A DNA stretch of 64,000 bases, taken from the NCBI GenBank assembly GCA_001295905.1, contig LJHT01000027.1:46327-110326 (forward strand). Reading direction: 5' to 3'. The notes under the pieces are model-generated. The model was not told the origin of the DNA. It was given only the letters and a program-made list of their open reading frames with translations, and did not search any database. Source of the stretch: a beta proteobacterium AAP51. GTDB lineage: Bacteria; Pseudomonadota; Gammaproteobacteria; Burkholderiales; Burkholderiaceae_C. The position numbers and the translations under genes were made by a program. Shown one piece after another: positions 1-8,188 of this stretch (its first letter is position 1; each line of letters begins with the position of its first letter).

Positions 1-647
1 CGCAGAAGACCGCGCTGCAGCAGGCGCTGCAAGCCCAGCGTACCTTGCCGCCGCTGGCGCAGGCGGAACTGGCCCGCGAGCCGGCCGAGGTGGCCGCCCA
101 GGTGCACCGCAGCGTGAAGCTGCAAGGGCGCTGGCTGCCTGCGCACACGGTGTACCTCGAGAACCGCCAGATGAACGCCCGCCCGGGCTTCTATGCCTTG
201 ACGCCGCTGCAGCTCGAAGACGGCAGCGCCGTGCTGGTGCAGCGCGGCTGGGTGCCGCGCGACCTGCTCGACCGCACGCGCGTCGTGGCGCCGCCGCCCC
301 CACCGGGGCCGGTGGAAGTGATGGGGCGCATCGCCCCCGGCCCGGCGCGGTTGTACGAGTTCGAAGGCGCCGCTTCCGGGGCCATCCGGCAAAATCTGGA
401 GGTTTCAGCGTTCGCCCGGGAAACCGGGTTGCCGCTGCGCCCCTTGGCCGTGGTGCAGGAAGAAGGCCCTGTGGCGCTGGCCGACGGCCTGCTGCGACAG
501 TGGCCGCCCCCTGCGGTCGACGTGCACAAGCACCACGGATACGCCTTCCAGTGGTTCGCGCTCTGCGCTCTCATCATCGGCCTCTATGTCTGGTTCCAAC
601 TCATCCGCCCCGCGCGCCGACCTGCCCGGGGCGAGCCCGCCGCCTGA
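1..647 (+). CDS. SURF1 family cytochrome c oxidase assembly protein (5' truncated)
   Basis: This is the C-terminal part of a SURF1/Shy1-type inner-membrane protein that assists heme insertion into subunit I of aa3-type oxidase. The frame is open from the left edge of the window (codons begin at position 3), so the true start lies outside. Visible family features are a periplasmic region with an RGWVPRD-type motif near position 245 and a C-terminal transmembrane helix reading FQWFALCALIIGLYVWF just before the stop. Neighbours downstream on the same strand are a Sco-like protein, ctaA, ctaB and sco, the usual oxidase-assembly order in Burkholderiales. The next gene probably starts 25 bases after this stop. 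A further in-frame ATG at 586 would overlap and is less likely. Confidence 0.9.
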   Translation, partial: QKTALQQALQAQRTLPPLAQAELAREPAEVAAQVHRSVKLQGRWLPAHTVYLENRQMNARPGFYALTPLQLEDGSAVLVQRGWVPRDLLDRTRVVAPPPPPGPVEVMGRIAPGPARLYEFEGAASGAIRQNLEVSAFARETGLPLRPLAVVQEEGPVALADGLLRQWPPPAVDVHKHHGYAFQWFALCALIIGLYVWFQLIRPARRPARGEPAA

Positions 648-672
648 GGCCGTGGCCCTGACGGTGCACAGC

Positions 673-1323
673 ATGCCCGGCCCCGAACTGCACGACCCCG
701 CCGCCACCAGCCCGGCCAGTGTTCGCATGGGCCGCCTGAAGATGCTGGCCGTGCTGCTGGTGTGCGCCTCGCCTGTGATCGCCTCCTATCTGACGTACTT
801 CGTCATCCGGCCCGAGGGCCGCACGAACTACAGCACGCTGATGCAGCCCACGCGCAGCATGCCGGCCGACCTGAACCTGCGCACCCTCGAGGGCACGCCC
901 GTCACGCCGCAGCAGTTGCGTGGCCAGTGGCTGATGGTGAACGTCGGCCCCGCGGCCTGCGACACCGATTGCGAGCAGCGCCTCTTCATGCAGCGCCAGC
1001 TGCGCGAGATGGTGGGCCGCGAGCGCGACCGTCTCGACAAGGTGTGGCTCATCACCGACGAAGCGTCGCTCACCCCGGCGTTGCGGGAAGCGATGGGTGG
1101 CAAGGCGCCGGTCACGCTGTTGCGGGCCGATGCTGCCGCCGTGGCGCGCTGGCTGCAGCCCGAGTCGGGGCACCAGCTGCAAGAGCACCTCTACATCGTC
1201 GACCCCATGGGTGAATGGATGATGCGCGTGCCGGCGAAACCCGAGCCTTCGCGCGTGATGCGTGACATCTCGCGCGTGCTGCGCGCTTCGTCGTTCTGGG
1301 ACCAACCCGGCCGCGGCTCCTGA
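673..1323 (+). CDS. Sco-like membrane-anchored thioredoxin-fold protein, cytochrome oxidase cluster
   Basis: The predicted protein has 216 aa with one N-terminal transmembrane helix (about residues 22-44) and a periplasmic domain. The domain carries a C-x3-C pair (C96 and C100, CDTDC) at the place where Sco proteins have CPxxC. It looks like a divergent Sco/thioredoxin-fold factor that could handle copper or thiols during oxidase assembly. The second Sco signature, a conserved His late in the domain, is not obvious, so copper binding is inferred only from the cysteines and the location. ATG 673 is chosen because the longer option (586) overlaps SURF1 by 62 bases; ATG 727 is a third choice that begins just before the helix. 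It sits between SURF1 and ctaA in one transcription unit. Confidence 0.8.
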   Translation: MPGPELHDPAATSPASVRMGRLKMLAVLLVCASPVIASYLTYFVIRPEGRTNYSTLMQPTRSMPADLNLRTLEGTPVTPQQLRGQWLMVNVGPAACDTDCEQRLFMQRQLREMVGRERDRLDKVWLITDEASLTPALREAMGGKAPVTLLRADAAAVARWLQPESGHQLQEHLYIVDPMGEWMMRVPAKPEPSRVMRDISRVLRASSFWDQPGRGS

Positions 1324-1333
1324 GCCCCTCGCC

Positions 1334-2470
1334 ATGGAAACCGAGCAGGCCCTGGTCGACCTGGCCCCCACGCTGCGCCTGATGCTGCTGGCGCTGGTGG
1401 TGGCGCTGCTGCCGCTGTCGTGGGTGTGGCTGCGCCGGCGCGGCGCCAGCACCACGCGCCGCCTGGCCACGCTGACGACGCTGACGCTCTTCCTCACCTT
1501 CGACCTCATCGTCTTCGGCTCCTTCACACGGCTGTCTGATTCGGGGCTGGGCTGCCCCGACTGGCCCGGCTGCTACGGCGAGGCCACGCCTTTCGGGGCG
1601 CGCGAAGATATCGTCGCGGCGCAGACCGCGCTGCCCAGCGGCCCGGTCACCTGGAGCAAGGCCTGGATCGAGATGATCCACCGTTACCTGGCCATGACCG
1701 TGGGCGTGCTCATCCTCGTGATGGCGGCCGCCGCCTGGCGCGATCGGCGGCAACTGCCGTTTTCGCCGTGGTGGCCCACGTTCACGCTGGTGTGGGTGAT
1801 CGTGCAGGGGCTGTTCGGCAAGTACACGGTGACGCTGAAGCTCTACCCGGCCATCGTCACGCTGCACCTGCTGGGCGGGCTGGCGCTGCTGGCCTTGCTG
1901 GCCGTGCAGCACGAAGCCTTCCGCAACCGGCCGCTGCTGCTGGCACGCCAGGTGCGCGGGCTGGGCCTCGTGGCCGGGGTGGCGCTGGTGGTGCAGATTG
2001 CGCTGGGCGGCTGGGTCAGCACGAACTACGCCGTGCTGGCCTGCACCGGCTTTCCGCAGTGCAACGGCCAATGGTGGCCGGCCATGGACGCCGCCCAGGG
2101 TTTCACCATCCTGCGCGAGCTGGGGCAGGGCCGGGATGGCGGCGTGCTGCCGTTCGACGCGCTGGTGGCCATCCACATGGCGCACCGCCTGTTCGCCGTG
2201 GTGGTGACGCTCCTGCTGGGTTTGCTGGCCTGGCGCCTGTGGCGCAACCCCTCGCCGGTGCAGCAGCGCTTCGGCCTGGGCCTGGCCCTGCTGCTGGTGG
2301 CGCAGATCGTCAGCGGCCTGTCGAACGTGGTGCTCGGCTGGCCGCTGCTGGCCGCGCTGGGGCATTCGGCGGGCGCGGCCGGCCTGGTGCTCGTGCTTTC
2401 GCTGCTGCTGGCGCGCAGCAGCCCTGCGCGCGTGGCATCCAGCCGGGCCATGGCGGCAGCCGCCGCCTAA
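1334..2470 (+). CDS. ctaA: Heme A synthase (COX15/CtaA family)
   Basis: This enzyme oxidises heme O to heme A in the inner membrane for aa3-type cytochrome oxidase. The 378-aa product is polytopic, with about eight hydrophobic segments. It has the family signature around GSFTRLSDSGLGCPDWPGCYG in the first periplasmic loop (split Cys pair), the IHRYLA heme-ligand His region, a second internal Cys pair (LACTGFPQCNG) and a later HMAHRLFA helix. This is the internal two-fold repeat expected of the family. ATG 1334 follows the previous stop by 10 bases. The in-frame ATG at 1262 would lie inside the upstream gene. The stop codon TAA lies in a TAAAAT hexamer that may serve as a -10 for ctaB. Confidence 0.95.
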   Translation: METEQALVDLAPTLRLMLLALVVALLPLSWVWLRRRGASTTRRLATLTTLTLFLTFDLIVFGSFTRLSDSGLGCPDWPGCYGEATPFGAREDIVAAQTALPSGPVTWSKAWIEMIHRYLAMTVGVLILVMAAAAWRDRRQLPFSPWWPTFTLVWVIVQGLFGKYTVTLKLYPAIVTLHLLGGLALLALLAVQHEAFRNRPLLLARQVRGLGLVAGVALVVQIALGGWVSTNYAVLACTGFPQCNGQWWPAMDAAQGFTILRELGQGRDGGVLPFDALVAIHMAHRLFAVVVTLLLGLLAWRLWRNPSPVQQRFGLGLALLLVAQIVSGLSNVVLGWPLLAALGHSAGAAGLVLVLSLLLARSSPARVASSRAMAAAAA

Positions 2471-2473
2471 AAT
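2468..2473 (+). promoter_or_regulatory. Candidate -10 hexamer before ctaB
   Basis: TAAAAT, 5 of 6 matches to the sigma70 -10 consensus, overlaps the ctaA stop and ends 12 bases before the ctaB ATG at 2486. If it is used, the 5' leader would be about 5 bases. No clear -35 is visible. Confidence 0.3.
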
Positions 2474-2485
2474 GCGCGGTTGCCC

Positions 2486-3403
2486 ATGACCCAAGCCCTT
2501 GCTGCCCCCCGGCCCGCCGCTTCACGCTGGGCCCAGTTCTATGCGCTGACCAAACCGCGCGTGGTGCAGCTCATCGTGTTCTGCGCCCTGATCGGCGTCC
2601 TGCTCGCACAGCCGGGCTGGCCTGACTGGCGCCTGGCTGGGGCCGCCGTGCTGGGCATCTGGCTGGTGGCCAGCGCGGCCGCCGCCTTCAACTGCCTGGT
2701 CGAGCAGCAGATCGACCGCCGCATGCAGCGCACCGCCTGGCGCCCCACGGCCAAGGGCGACCTCACCACCCCGGTGACGCTGGCCTTCTCGGCCCTGCTG
2801 TGTGCGGCCGGCAGTGCGGTGCTTTACTTCTGGGTGAACCCGCTGACGATGTGGCTCACCTTCGCCACCTTCGTGGGCTATGCCGTCATCTACACCGTCA
2901 TTCTGAAGCCGCTGACGCCGCAGAACATCGTCATCGGGGGTGCCAGCGGTGCCATGCCGCCGGTGCTGGGCTGGGCGGCCATGCGCGGCGAAGTGGGCCC
3001 CGAGGCGCTGATGCTGTGCCTCATCATCTTCCTCTGGACCCCGCCGCACTTCTGGGCGCTGGCGCTGTACCGCGTGGAGGACTACCGCAAGGCCGGCCTG
3101 CCCATGCTCCCCATCACCCACGGCCCCGAGTTCACGCGGCTGCAGGTGCTGCTGTACACCTTCGTGCTCTTCGCGGCCACGCTGCTGCCCTTCATCCACG
3201 GCATGAGCAGCTGGATCTACCTCGCAGCCGCGGTGGTGCTGGGCGCGATGTTCACCGGCTACGCCTGGCAGCTCTGGCGCAACTACAGCGATGCGCTGGC
3301 GCGCAAGACCTTCCGTTTTTCCATCTGGCACCTGTCGCTGCTGTTCGCGGCGCTGCTGCTCGACCACTACCTCAGCCCATGGCTATCTCGCGTCGTCGCC
3401 TAG
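2486..3403 (+). CDS. ctaB: Protoheme IX farnesyltransferase (heme O synthase)
   Basis: This UbiA-superfamily prenyltransferase adds farnesyl to heme B, giving heme O for CtaA. The 305-aa protein has the hallmark [16 protein letters not shown] segment (N/DxxxD Mg-pyrophosphate motif) near residues 70-85 and a second Asp-containing loop region near [10 protein letters not shown], within seven to nine transmembrane helices. ATG 2486 is preferred over TTG 2480. It follows ctaA by 15 bases and its 3' end overlaps the sco gene by 25 bases, so the assembly genes are probably translated from one message. Homologs are also called cyoE. Confidence 0.95.
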   Translation: MTQALAAPRPAASRWAQFYALTKPRVVQLIVFCALIGVLLAQPGWPDWRLAGAAVLGIWLVASAAAAFNCLVEQQIDRRMQRTAWRPTAKGDLTTPVTLAFSALLCAAGSAVLYFWVNPLTMWLTFATFVGYAVIYTVILKPLTPQNIVIGGASGAMPPVLGWAAMRGEVGPEALMLCLIIFLWTPPHFWALALYRVEDYRKAGLPMLPITHGPEFTRLQVLLYTFVLFAATLLPFIHGMSSWIYLAAAVVLGAMFTGYAWQLWRNYSDALARKTFRFSIWHLSLLFAALLLDHYLSPWLSRVVA

Positions 3404-3987
3404 TCGCAGCAGGTTTGTCGCTGCCGTTGCTCTCGGGCCTGCAGGCCTGCGACGGCGCTGCCGTACCCGCCGGCTTCAAGGCGGTGGACATCACCGGCGC
3501 CACCTACGCGCAAGAACTCGACCTGCCCGACACCGAAGGCAAGCGCCGCCTGATCTCCGAATTCAAGGGCAAGCTGACGGTGGTCTTCTTCGGCTTCACC
3601 CAGTGCCCCGACGTCTGCCCCACCACCATGCTGGAACTGGCGCAGGTGAAGCAGGCCCTGGGCGCTGATGGCGAGAAGGTGCAGGGCATCTTCGTGAGCC
3701 TCGACCCCGAGCGCGACACCCCCGAGGTGTTGCGTGCCTACGTGCAGAACTTCAACCCCAGTTTCATCGCCCTGCGCGGCACGCCCGAAGAAACGCAGGC
3801 CATCGCCAAGCGCTTCAAGGTGTTCTACGCCAAGGTGCCCGGCAAGACAGAAGGCAGCTACTCGCTCGACCACACGGCCGGCAGCTTCGTCTTCGACACG
3901 CAAGGCAAGATCCGGCTCTTCACGCGCTACGGCGGTGGTGCCGAAGCTTTGAAGCACGACCTGCAACTGCTGCTGAAGCAAGGCTGA
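3379..3987 (+). CDS. Sco1/SenC family copper chaperone lipoprotein
   Basis: This periplasmic copper chaperone delivers Cu to the CuA site of cytochrome oxidase. The 202-aa protein starts with a twin-Arg-rich n-region, a hydrophobic stretch and a lipobox ending in LQAC (lipid Cys 24). The Sco copper ligands are all present: C76 and C80 in CPDVCP and H165 in the DHTAGSF motif. The start at 3379 lies inside the end of ctaB (25-base overlap). It is favoured because longer frames would run far into ctaB, while this one gives a normal lipoprotein signal. It is the last gene of the assembly operon and converges on the vanY-like gene 24 bases further on. Confidence 0.93.
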   Translation: MAISRRRLVAAGLSLPLLSGLQACDGAAVPAGFKAVDITGATYAQELDLPDTEGKRRLISEFKGKLTVVFFGFTQCPDVCPTTMLELAQVKQALGADGEKVQGIFVSLDPERDTPEVLRAYVQNFNPSFIALRGTPEETQAIAKRFKVFYAKVPGKTEGSYSLDHTAGSFVFDTQGKIRLFTRYGGGAEALKHDLQLLLKQG

Positions 3988-3989
3988 AG

Positions 3990-4006
3990 GCCGCTTCGGC
4001 AGCGGC
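3990..4006. terminator. Possible short hairpin between convergent sco and vanY-like genes
   Basis: GCCGCT and AGCGGC form a perfect 6-bp stem around a TCGGC loop in the 24-base convergent gap. There is no T-run on either side, so it is at best a weak bidirectional terminator. Confidence 0.3.
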
Positions 4007-4011
4007 GGGAT

Positions 4012-4545
4012 TCAGCCTGCGCTGGCCGGCCCCTGGAAACACCAGTGCCAGGGCTCGTAGCCATAACCCGCCGCGTTGCCGCGCGGGTAGGACAGCCGGA
4101 ACCCGTGCGCCACCGCATGCTGTTGCAGCCAGGCAAAAGCCGGCGTCGTCTCGAAGGCTTCTTCCAGCGGCGGCTGCCCCGGCGTGGCGATGTCGACGGC
4201 CCGGCCGGTGTGGTGCTCGCTGAAGCCCGGTGGTGCCACCCACTGCAGCGCGGCCTCGATGTCTTGGCCCGCGGCCAGCTTGCCTTGCAGAATTTCCGTC
4301 TGCCGGCCCACGCTGCGGAAGGCAGAGACCAGGTGCAGGGCCACGCCGTCTTTGGCGGCCGCCGCCTTCATGGCTTGCCAGGCCGCAGCGGCCTGCGGCT
4401 CCAGCAGGTACTCGCGCCCGTCGGCACCGGTTTCGGCCAGCGTCAGCGTGCTGGCTTCGGGGTGGGGTTGCAGGCCCCGGCCCAGCAGCATGCCGGGCGT
4501 GATGCCCAGCACCAGCAGCGATTGCGCCAGCGCGGGTGTGAGCAT
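4012..4545 (-). CDS. VanY-type D-alanyl-D-alanine carboxypeptidase
   Basis: This M15B peptidase is predicted to trim D-Ala from peptidoglycan stem peptides. The 177-aa protein has the zinc motif S-E-H111-H-T-G-x-A-x-D118 and the catalytic EPWHW segment (E164, H167), preceded by the substrate-binding SAFRS segment. The first 22 residues are hydrophobic and may act as a signal or anchor. It lies 26 bases downstream of rpoH on the same strand, so it could be co-transcribed with the heat-shock sigma factor and share its CIRCE control. That co-regulation is inferred from spacing only. Confidence 0.88.
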   Translation of the reverse strand: MLTPALAQSLLVLGITPGMLLGRGLQPHPEASTLTLAETGADGREYLLEPQAAAAWQAMKAAAAKDGVALHLVSAFRSVGRQTEILQGKLAAGQDIEAALQWVAPPGFSEHHTGRAVDIATPGQPPLEEAFETTPAFAWLQQHAVAHGFRLSYPRGNAAGYGYEPWHWCFQGPASAG

Positions 4546-4571
4546 GCCTAGCGCCGCCGCGGCTGCCGGGT

Positions 4572-5492
4572 TCAGGCCGCTGCGAGCGCCTTGCGCATCT
4601 TCTTCATCGCGGCCACTTCGATCTGCCGGATGCGCTCGGCGCTGACGCCGTACTCGGCGGCCAGTTCATGCAGCGTCATGCCGCCCGAGCTGTCGTCGTT
4701 CACCTTGAGCCAGCGCTCTTCCACGATGCGGCGGCTGCGTTCGTCCAGCGCATTCAGCGCCTGGGCGATGCCGTCGCCGGCCAGCCAGTCGCGGCTGCGC
4801 GCTTCCATCACGCGCGTGGGTTCCTGGCTGTCGTCGGCCAGATAGGCGATAGGGGCGTAGCTTTCCTCGCCGTCGTCGGTTTGCGGCTCCAGCGCCACGT
4901 CGCCGCCCGACAGGCGCATTTCCATCTCCACCACCTCTTCGGGCTTCACGTTGAGTTCGTGCGCCATGCTGGCCACCTCGGCCGGCGTGAGGGTGTTGCG
5001 GTGGGTGTCGCCATGGGCGGCGTCGCCTTTCATGCCCTGCTTCATCGAGCGCAGGTTGAAGAACAGCTTGCGCTGGGCCTTGGTGGTGGCCACCTTCACC
5101 ATGCGCCAGTTCTTCAGGATGTATTCGTGGATCTCGGCCTTGATCCAGTGCATGGCATAGCTGACCAGGCGCACGCCCTGCTCGGGGTCGAAGCGCTTGA
5201 CGGCCTTCATCAGGCCGACGTTGCCTTCCTGGATGAGGTCGCCCTGGGGCAGCCCGTAGCCCAGGTACTGGCGCGAGATGCTCACCACCAGGCGCAGGTG
5301 GCTCAACACCAGGCGCCCGGCGGCCTGCACGTCGCCCTTGTCGCGCAGGGCGCGGGCGAGTTCGGTTTCTTCCGTGGGCGTGAGCATGGGCAGCCGGTTC
5401 ACGGCCGACACATAAGCTTCCAGGTTGCCCAGGGATGGCACCGGAGCCCAGGGGTCGCGTAGGCTGAGTGCAGTGGCGGTGGTGGTGTTCAT
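4572..5492 (-). CDS. rpoH: RNA polymerase heat-shock sigma factor sigma-32
   Basis: This alternative sigma factor directs transcription of heat-shock genes. The 306-aa protein shows sigma70 region 2 (RLVLSHLRLVV to the -10-melting SYAMHWIKAEI helix), the RpoH-specific box QRKLFFNLR at residues 140-148 (the DnaK/FtsH-sensitive region C) and a C-terminal region 4 helix-turn-helix ending in SAERIRQIEVAAMKKM. ATG 5492 gives the usual N-terminus; the in-frame extension to 5531 would run through the promoter. A CIRCE operator lies 43 bases upstream of the start and overlaps the likely -10, predicting HrcA repression of rpoH. The vanY-like gene follows. Confidence 0.96.
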   Translation of the reverse strand: MNTTTATALSLRDPWAPVPSLGNLEAYVSAVNRLPMLTPTEETELARALRDKGDVQAAGRLVLSHLRLVVSISRQYLGYGLPQGDLIQEGNVGLMKAVKRFDPEQGVRLVSYAMHWIKAEIHEYILKNWRMVKVATTKAQRKLFFNLRSMKQGMKGDAAHGDTHRNTLTPAEVASMAHELNVKPEEVVEMEMRLSGGDVALEPQTDDGEESYAPIAYLADDSQEPTRVMEARSRDWLAGDGIAQALNALDERSRRIVEERWLKVNDDSSGGMTLHELAAEYGVSAERIRQIEVAAMKKMRKALAAA

Positions 5493-5531
5493 AGGGCCTG
5501 TGACTGCCGCAGATGGCGGCCGGTTCCACAA

Positions 5532-5561
5532 ATATTAGCACTCTCACCTTGAGAGTGCTGA
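5532..5561 (-). promoter_or_regulatory. CIRCE operator (HrcA) overlapping the rpoH extended -10
   Basis: In the rpoH direction the sequence is TCAGCACTC, 9 bases, GAGTGCTAA (positions 5561 to 5535). The second arm is the exact CIRCE consensus and the first differs at one base. The right arm runs into TAATAT (5537-5532) preceded by TGC, an extended -10 (TGnTATAAT-like). HrcA bound here would cover the promoter. The ATG of rpoH is 40 bases downstream of the -10. Confidence 0.88.
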
Positions 5562-5623
5562 CAAAGCCTTGGCTTCGGGGTCCTGGGCGTACAAGCTTTC
5601 CCGAACGGCAGGGTTGTCAGCCC

Positions 5624-6304
5624 TCACCGCGCCTCTGGCACGTCGGGAAACTGCCCGCTGGATGAAAACGCGATGGGCTGCCAGCGGATGGCCGTCGCGC
5701 CGTCGGCATAGAGGGGGTAGGCCGCCGCGGCCTGGAGGAAACCGACAGGGTCGGCCGCTGCGCGCGAAAGCAACCCGGCCAGCGAGTCGGCCAAGAGGCC
5801 GTCGGGCATACCGCCGTGGTCGACCTTGAAGATCGCACCGGCGTAGGCGCCTTCAAGCACGCAGGCCAGGTAGCTGCTGGAATTCGGCGAGCCGCCGATG
5901 GCCACGGCCGAGCGCAAGCCGAAGGGGTCTTGAACCGGCTCGATTTCCGGCGGCAGGTCGTTGATCTCGAACCACTTCCGCATGGCACGCGTTCTCGCCG
6001 GAACCGACTTCAGCCGGTAGATCTCCAGCGGGCACTGGCCCGTGATGCTGCAGACAAAGAGGCGCATCCCGTTGCAGGCGCCGTAGAACGCGCGCCATTC
6101 CTCGTGTGCCGCCAGGCCGGCTGCTGCCAGCAGCGGCGCCGCCGCGGGCCCTGGCGCAGCGTGAAGGTGAACGCGCACGGGCGCGAGGTGTCGCTTGGTG
6201 CTGGTGCGAGCCGAGGCGATCTTGCACAGGAACGAGGGGTTCGGTGCCGCCAGGAGGGCACGGAACGCTGCGGGAAACACCTTGTGGTCAGCCGGCTCGT
6301 TCAT
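5624..6304 (-). CDS. Hypothetical protein, possibly SMI1/KNR4 (SUKH)-like
   Basis: The 226-aa protein has no signal peptide or membrane segment. The middle, around EEWRAFYGACNGMRLF followed by CPLEIYRL and later a G-x-x-SSSYLACV stretch, resembles the pattern of SMI1/KNR4 domains (aromatic-rich helix, then an NG turn and a strand). Many such proteins are immunity proteins, but the match is by eye and weak. Its start overlaps the end of the upstream gene by 17 bases, so the two are co-expressed. The N-terminal 60 residues, about LLAAPNPSFLCKIASARTS, look cytosolic. Confidence 0.6.
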   Translation of the reverse strand: MNEPADHKVFPAAFRALLAAPNPSFLCKIASARTSTKRHLAPVRVHLHAAPGPAAAPLLAAAGLAAHEEWRAFYGACNGMRLFVCSITGQCPLEIYRLKSVPARTRAMRKWFEINDLPPEIEPVQDPFGLRSAVAIGGSPNSSSYLACVLEGAYAGAIFKVDHGGMPDGLLADSLAGLLSRAAADPVGFLQAAAAYPLYADGATAIRWQPIAFSSSGQFPDVPEAR

Positions 6305-7139
6305 CGGCTGAATGATCCACCCGATGGGGCGGGTGGCTGGCCAGGTGCGCGGCCAAGGCGGCGCTGAGTGCAGGGCTGTATGCGGCGCTGTGTGCGGCGG
6401 TGTCGATCAGCGCGCTGCGTTTCAGCGGCAGCAGCACCGGGCGGCCCCCGTCGAAGAACACCTGCTTGGGCGCCCGCAACAGCGCACGCCGCGCATCATC
6501 GTGCCGGAAGCCGCGCGAGAACACCTTCGAAGGCAGCGCAAAGATCGTGACCACCGCCAAGGTCCGGCTCACGTTGGGCTGCACATAGGCGCCATGGCGA
6601 AAGCCACCCACCTCGGCCTGGCCGATCCACAGCTCGAAGGTTTCGGTGGCAGGTGCCAGCGCGAAGCAGGGAGCGAGGATGTCGCGTCCCAGCCGAGCTT
6701 GTGCCTGCAAGGCTTCCGCCTCCGACAGGCAGGCCGGTGTTGCGCTGTTGGCAGCAACGCCTTGGGCCCACGGCGGCGTGAGGTGCGGCCGGTCGGAACA
6801 GAAGTGCGCCACGTCGCCCACTGTGCGGAACGCCGCGCACAGGGCCGCAGCCTGATCGAGCACGAGGCGCGCATCGACCGCGGCCTCTGCCCAGAGGGTG
6901 GGGAAGGGCGAACCGAGGTGGTGGCTGGCCAGTTCCTGGGTCAGCCAGGCCTTCGGCTCGTTGGCCAGCGAAACATGGTGGTCGACCTGCACGAAGCCGG
7001 CCAGCCGCCGCACGGCGGTGACCTCGATGCGGTGCACCAGCTCGGGCGTGCGGTGCACGAACTGCAGGCCTTCCATGACGAAACCCGCCTCGCGCAGTGG
7101 ATCGCGAAGTGCCGTTCGCGCGCGGCGGGCTGAGGTCAT
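6288..7139 (-). CDS. Hypothetical protein, possibly DUF4304-like N-terminal part
   Basis: The 283-aa protein is of unknown function. Its first 60 residues (LREAGFVMEGLQFVHRT, then RIEVTAVRRLAGFVQVDHHVSL) follow the layout of DUF4304-type domains: a short helix with GF, a Phe/Arg strand, then a strand recording binding to a partner. This assignment is tentative. No catalytic motif is seen. ATG 7139 is chosen because the frame open upstream (to 7511) is Arg/Pro-rich and reads like non-coding DNA. It overlaps the next gene by 17 bases. Both genes are isolated from any recognisable toxin gene in the window. Confidence 0.55.
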   Translation of the reverse strand: MTSARRARTALRDPLREAGFVMEGLQFVHRTPELVHRIEVTAVRRLAGFVQVDHHVSLANEPKAWLTQELASHHLGSPFPTLWAEAAVDARLVLDQAAALCAAFRTVGDVAHFCSDRPHLTPPWAQGVAANSATPACLSEAEALQAQARLGRDILAPCFALAPATETFELWIGQAEVGGFRHGAYVQPNVSRTLAVVTIFALPSKVFSRGFRHDDARRALLRAPKQVFFDGGRPVLLPLKRSALIDTAAHSAAYSPALSAALAAHLASHPPHRVDHSADERAG

Positions 7140-7535
7140 GCGGCCGACCCTTGGCGCAAGGCGGGGCGCAGGGCGGGGCGCCGCGAAGGAGTGGTCGCTT
7201 GCCTGCCAGTCACAGGCCTGGGAAAGCGCCAGCCCGGTGTGAGAACGCCGCCGTCCGCTGCGCTGCCGATGGGCTTGATGCTCGCGGGGACGAGCGCTTC
7301 GGCGTCCTCGTGCAGCAGGAACGGCTGAAGATGGTAAGTCAGGAGCGGTGGTGGAAGCATGGCGCTGCGTTGATTCTGAAGTCAACTCGGCGAACATCCG
7401 GGTATCGGGACCCGCTCGCCGCACAAGTGCCTGCGTTGGAGGACAGTCGCGAGCCCGTTCCGCCAGGCGCAAGGCGGGTCGGTTTCCAGGCCGCCGCCGC
7501 TTGGCAGCCATGGCCCGGGCCCGTCAAACTGGGGC
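7140..7535. other. Intergenic stretch without a convincing gene
   Basis: These 396 bases separate the divergent unknown gene and the MOSC gene. Open frames here are Arg/Pro/Ala-rich and show no family signal or ribosome binding site. I see no strong hairpin, tRNA or repeat. Confidence 0.5.
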
Positions 7536-8030
7536 ATGAAAACGATTCGCGATCTGCTCAAACCCCCACACGTCACCGGCCGTGTCGAAGCCCTTGTCGT
7601 CCGGGGACACTCGCGCCAGCCGGCGCGCCGCATCGTCGCCACGCAGGCGCTGGCAGGCATCGGCCTGGCCGACGACCGGCTGGGCCAGCGCGGCGAGGCG
7701 GAACTGTCCACGCGCCAGGTCACGCTGATCCAGCACGAGCACCTCGCGGTGATCGCCGTCTTGGCGGGCGTCGCCGAGGTGGACGTCGTGGCGCTGCGGC
7801 GCAATCTGGTGGTGTCGGGCATCAACCTCATCGCCTTGAAGAACGCCCGCATCCACGTGGGTGGGGCGCTGCTGGAGATCGTTGGCCCTTGCCAGCCCTG
7901 CTCTCGCATGGAGGAGGCCGTGGGCCCGGGTGCTTACGCCGCGATGCGCGGCCACGGCGGCATGACCGCGCGTGTCATCGAATCGGGCGCCATCCAGGTG
8001 GGCGACATCGTTCGGGCCGCGTCGTCATGA
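7536..8030 (+). CDS. MOSC domain-containing protein
   Basis: The 164-aa single-domain MOSC protein (molybdenum cofactor sulfurase C-terminal domain) belongs to a family that binds or transfers molybdenum cofactor or sulfur. Visible features are the beta-rich fold with the RRNLVVSGINL stretch (RRN/G-x-N region) and the conserved Cys-containing segment GPCQPCSRME about 40 residues from the end. A free-standing MOSC protein is common in Proteobacteria (YiiM/YuaD class). No molybdoenzyme is adjacent; the CO dehydrogenase cluster is about 42 kb away in the window. Confidence 0.85.
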   Translation: MKTIRDLLKPPHVTGRVEALVVRGHSRQPARRIVATQALAGIGLADDRLGQRGEAELSTRQVTLIQHEHLAVIAVLAGVAEVDVVALRRNLVVSGINLIALKNARIHVGGALLEIVGPCQPCSRMEEAVGPGAYAAMRGHGGMTARVIESGAIQVGDIVRAASS

Positions 8031-8188
8031 CGGCGGGCCTGTCCGTGCCCGTGCTGCGGGCCCATGGGTCCGGCGCGGGCCGAAGCTTCGGAAAAACGTG
8101 TCAAAAACGTCGCGCCCGAGGTGGCATCGAGCTTCCTGCTGCAAGCTCGGCCTGCGGCAAGGCACACTAAGGGCTCAACAGGCCGCCC

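Noticed and set aside
1112..2494. Minus-strand frame opposite ctaA
   Set aside because: Composition is Gln/Arg/His-rich and ctaA motifs are intact on the plus strand.
7097..8170. Plus-strand frame crossing the MOSC gene
   Set aside because: It is out of frame with the MOSC protein, Arg/Pro/Gly-rich, and has no recognisable domain.
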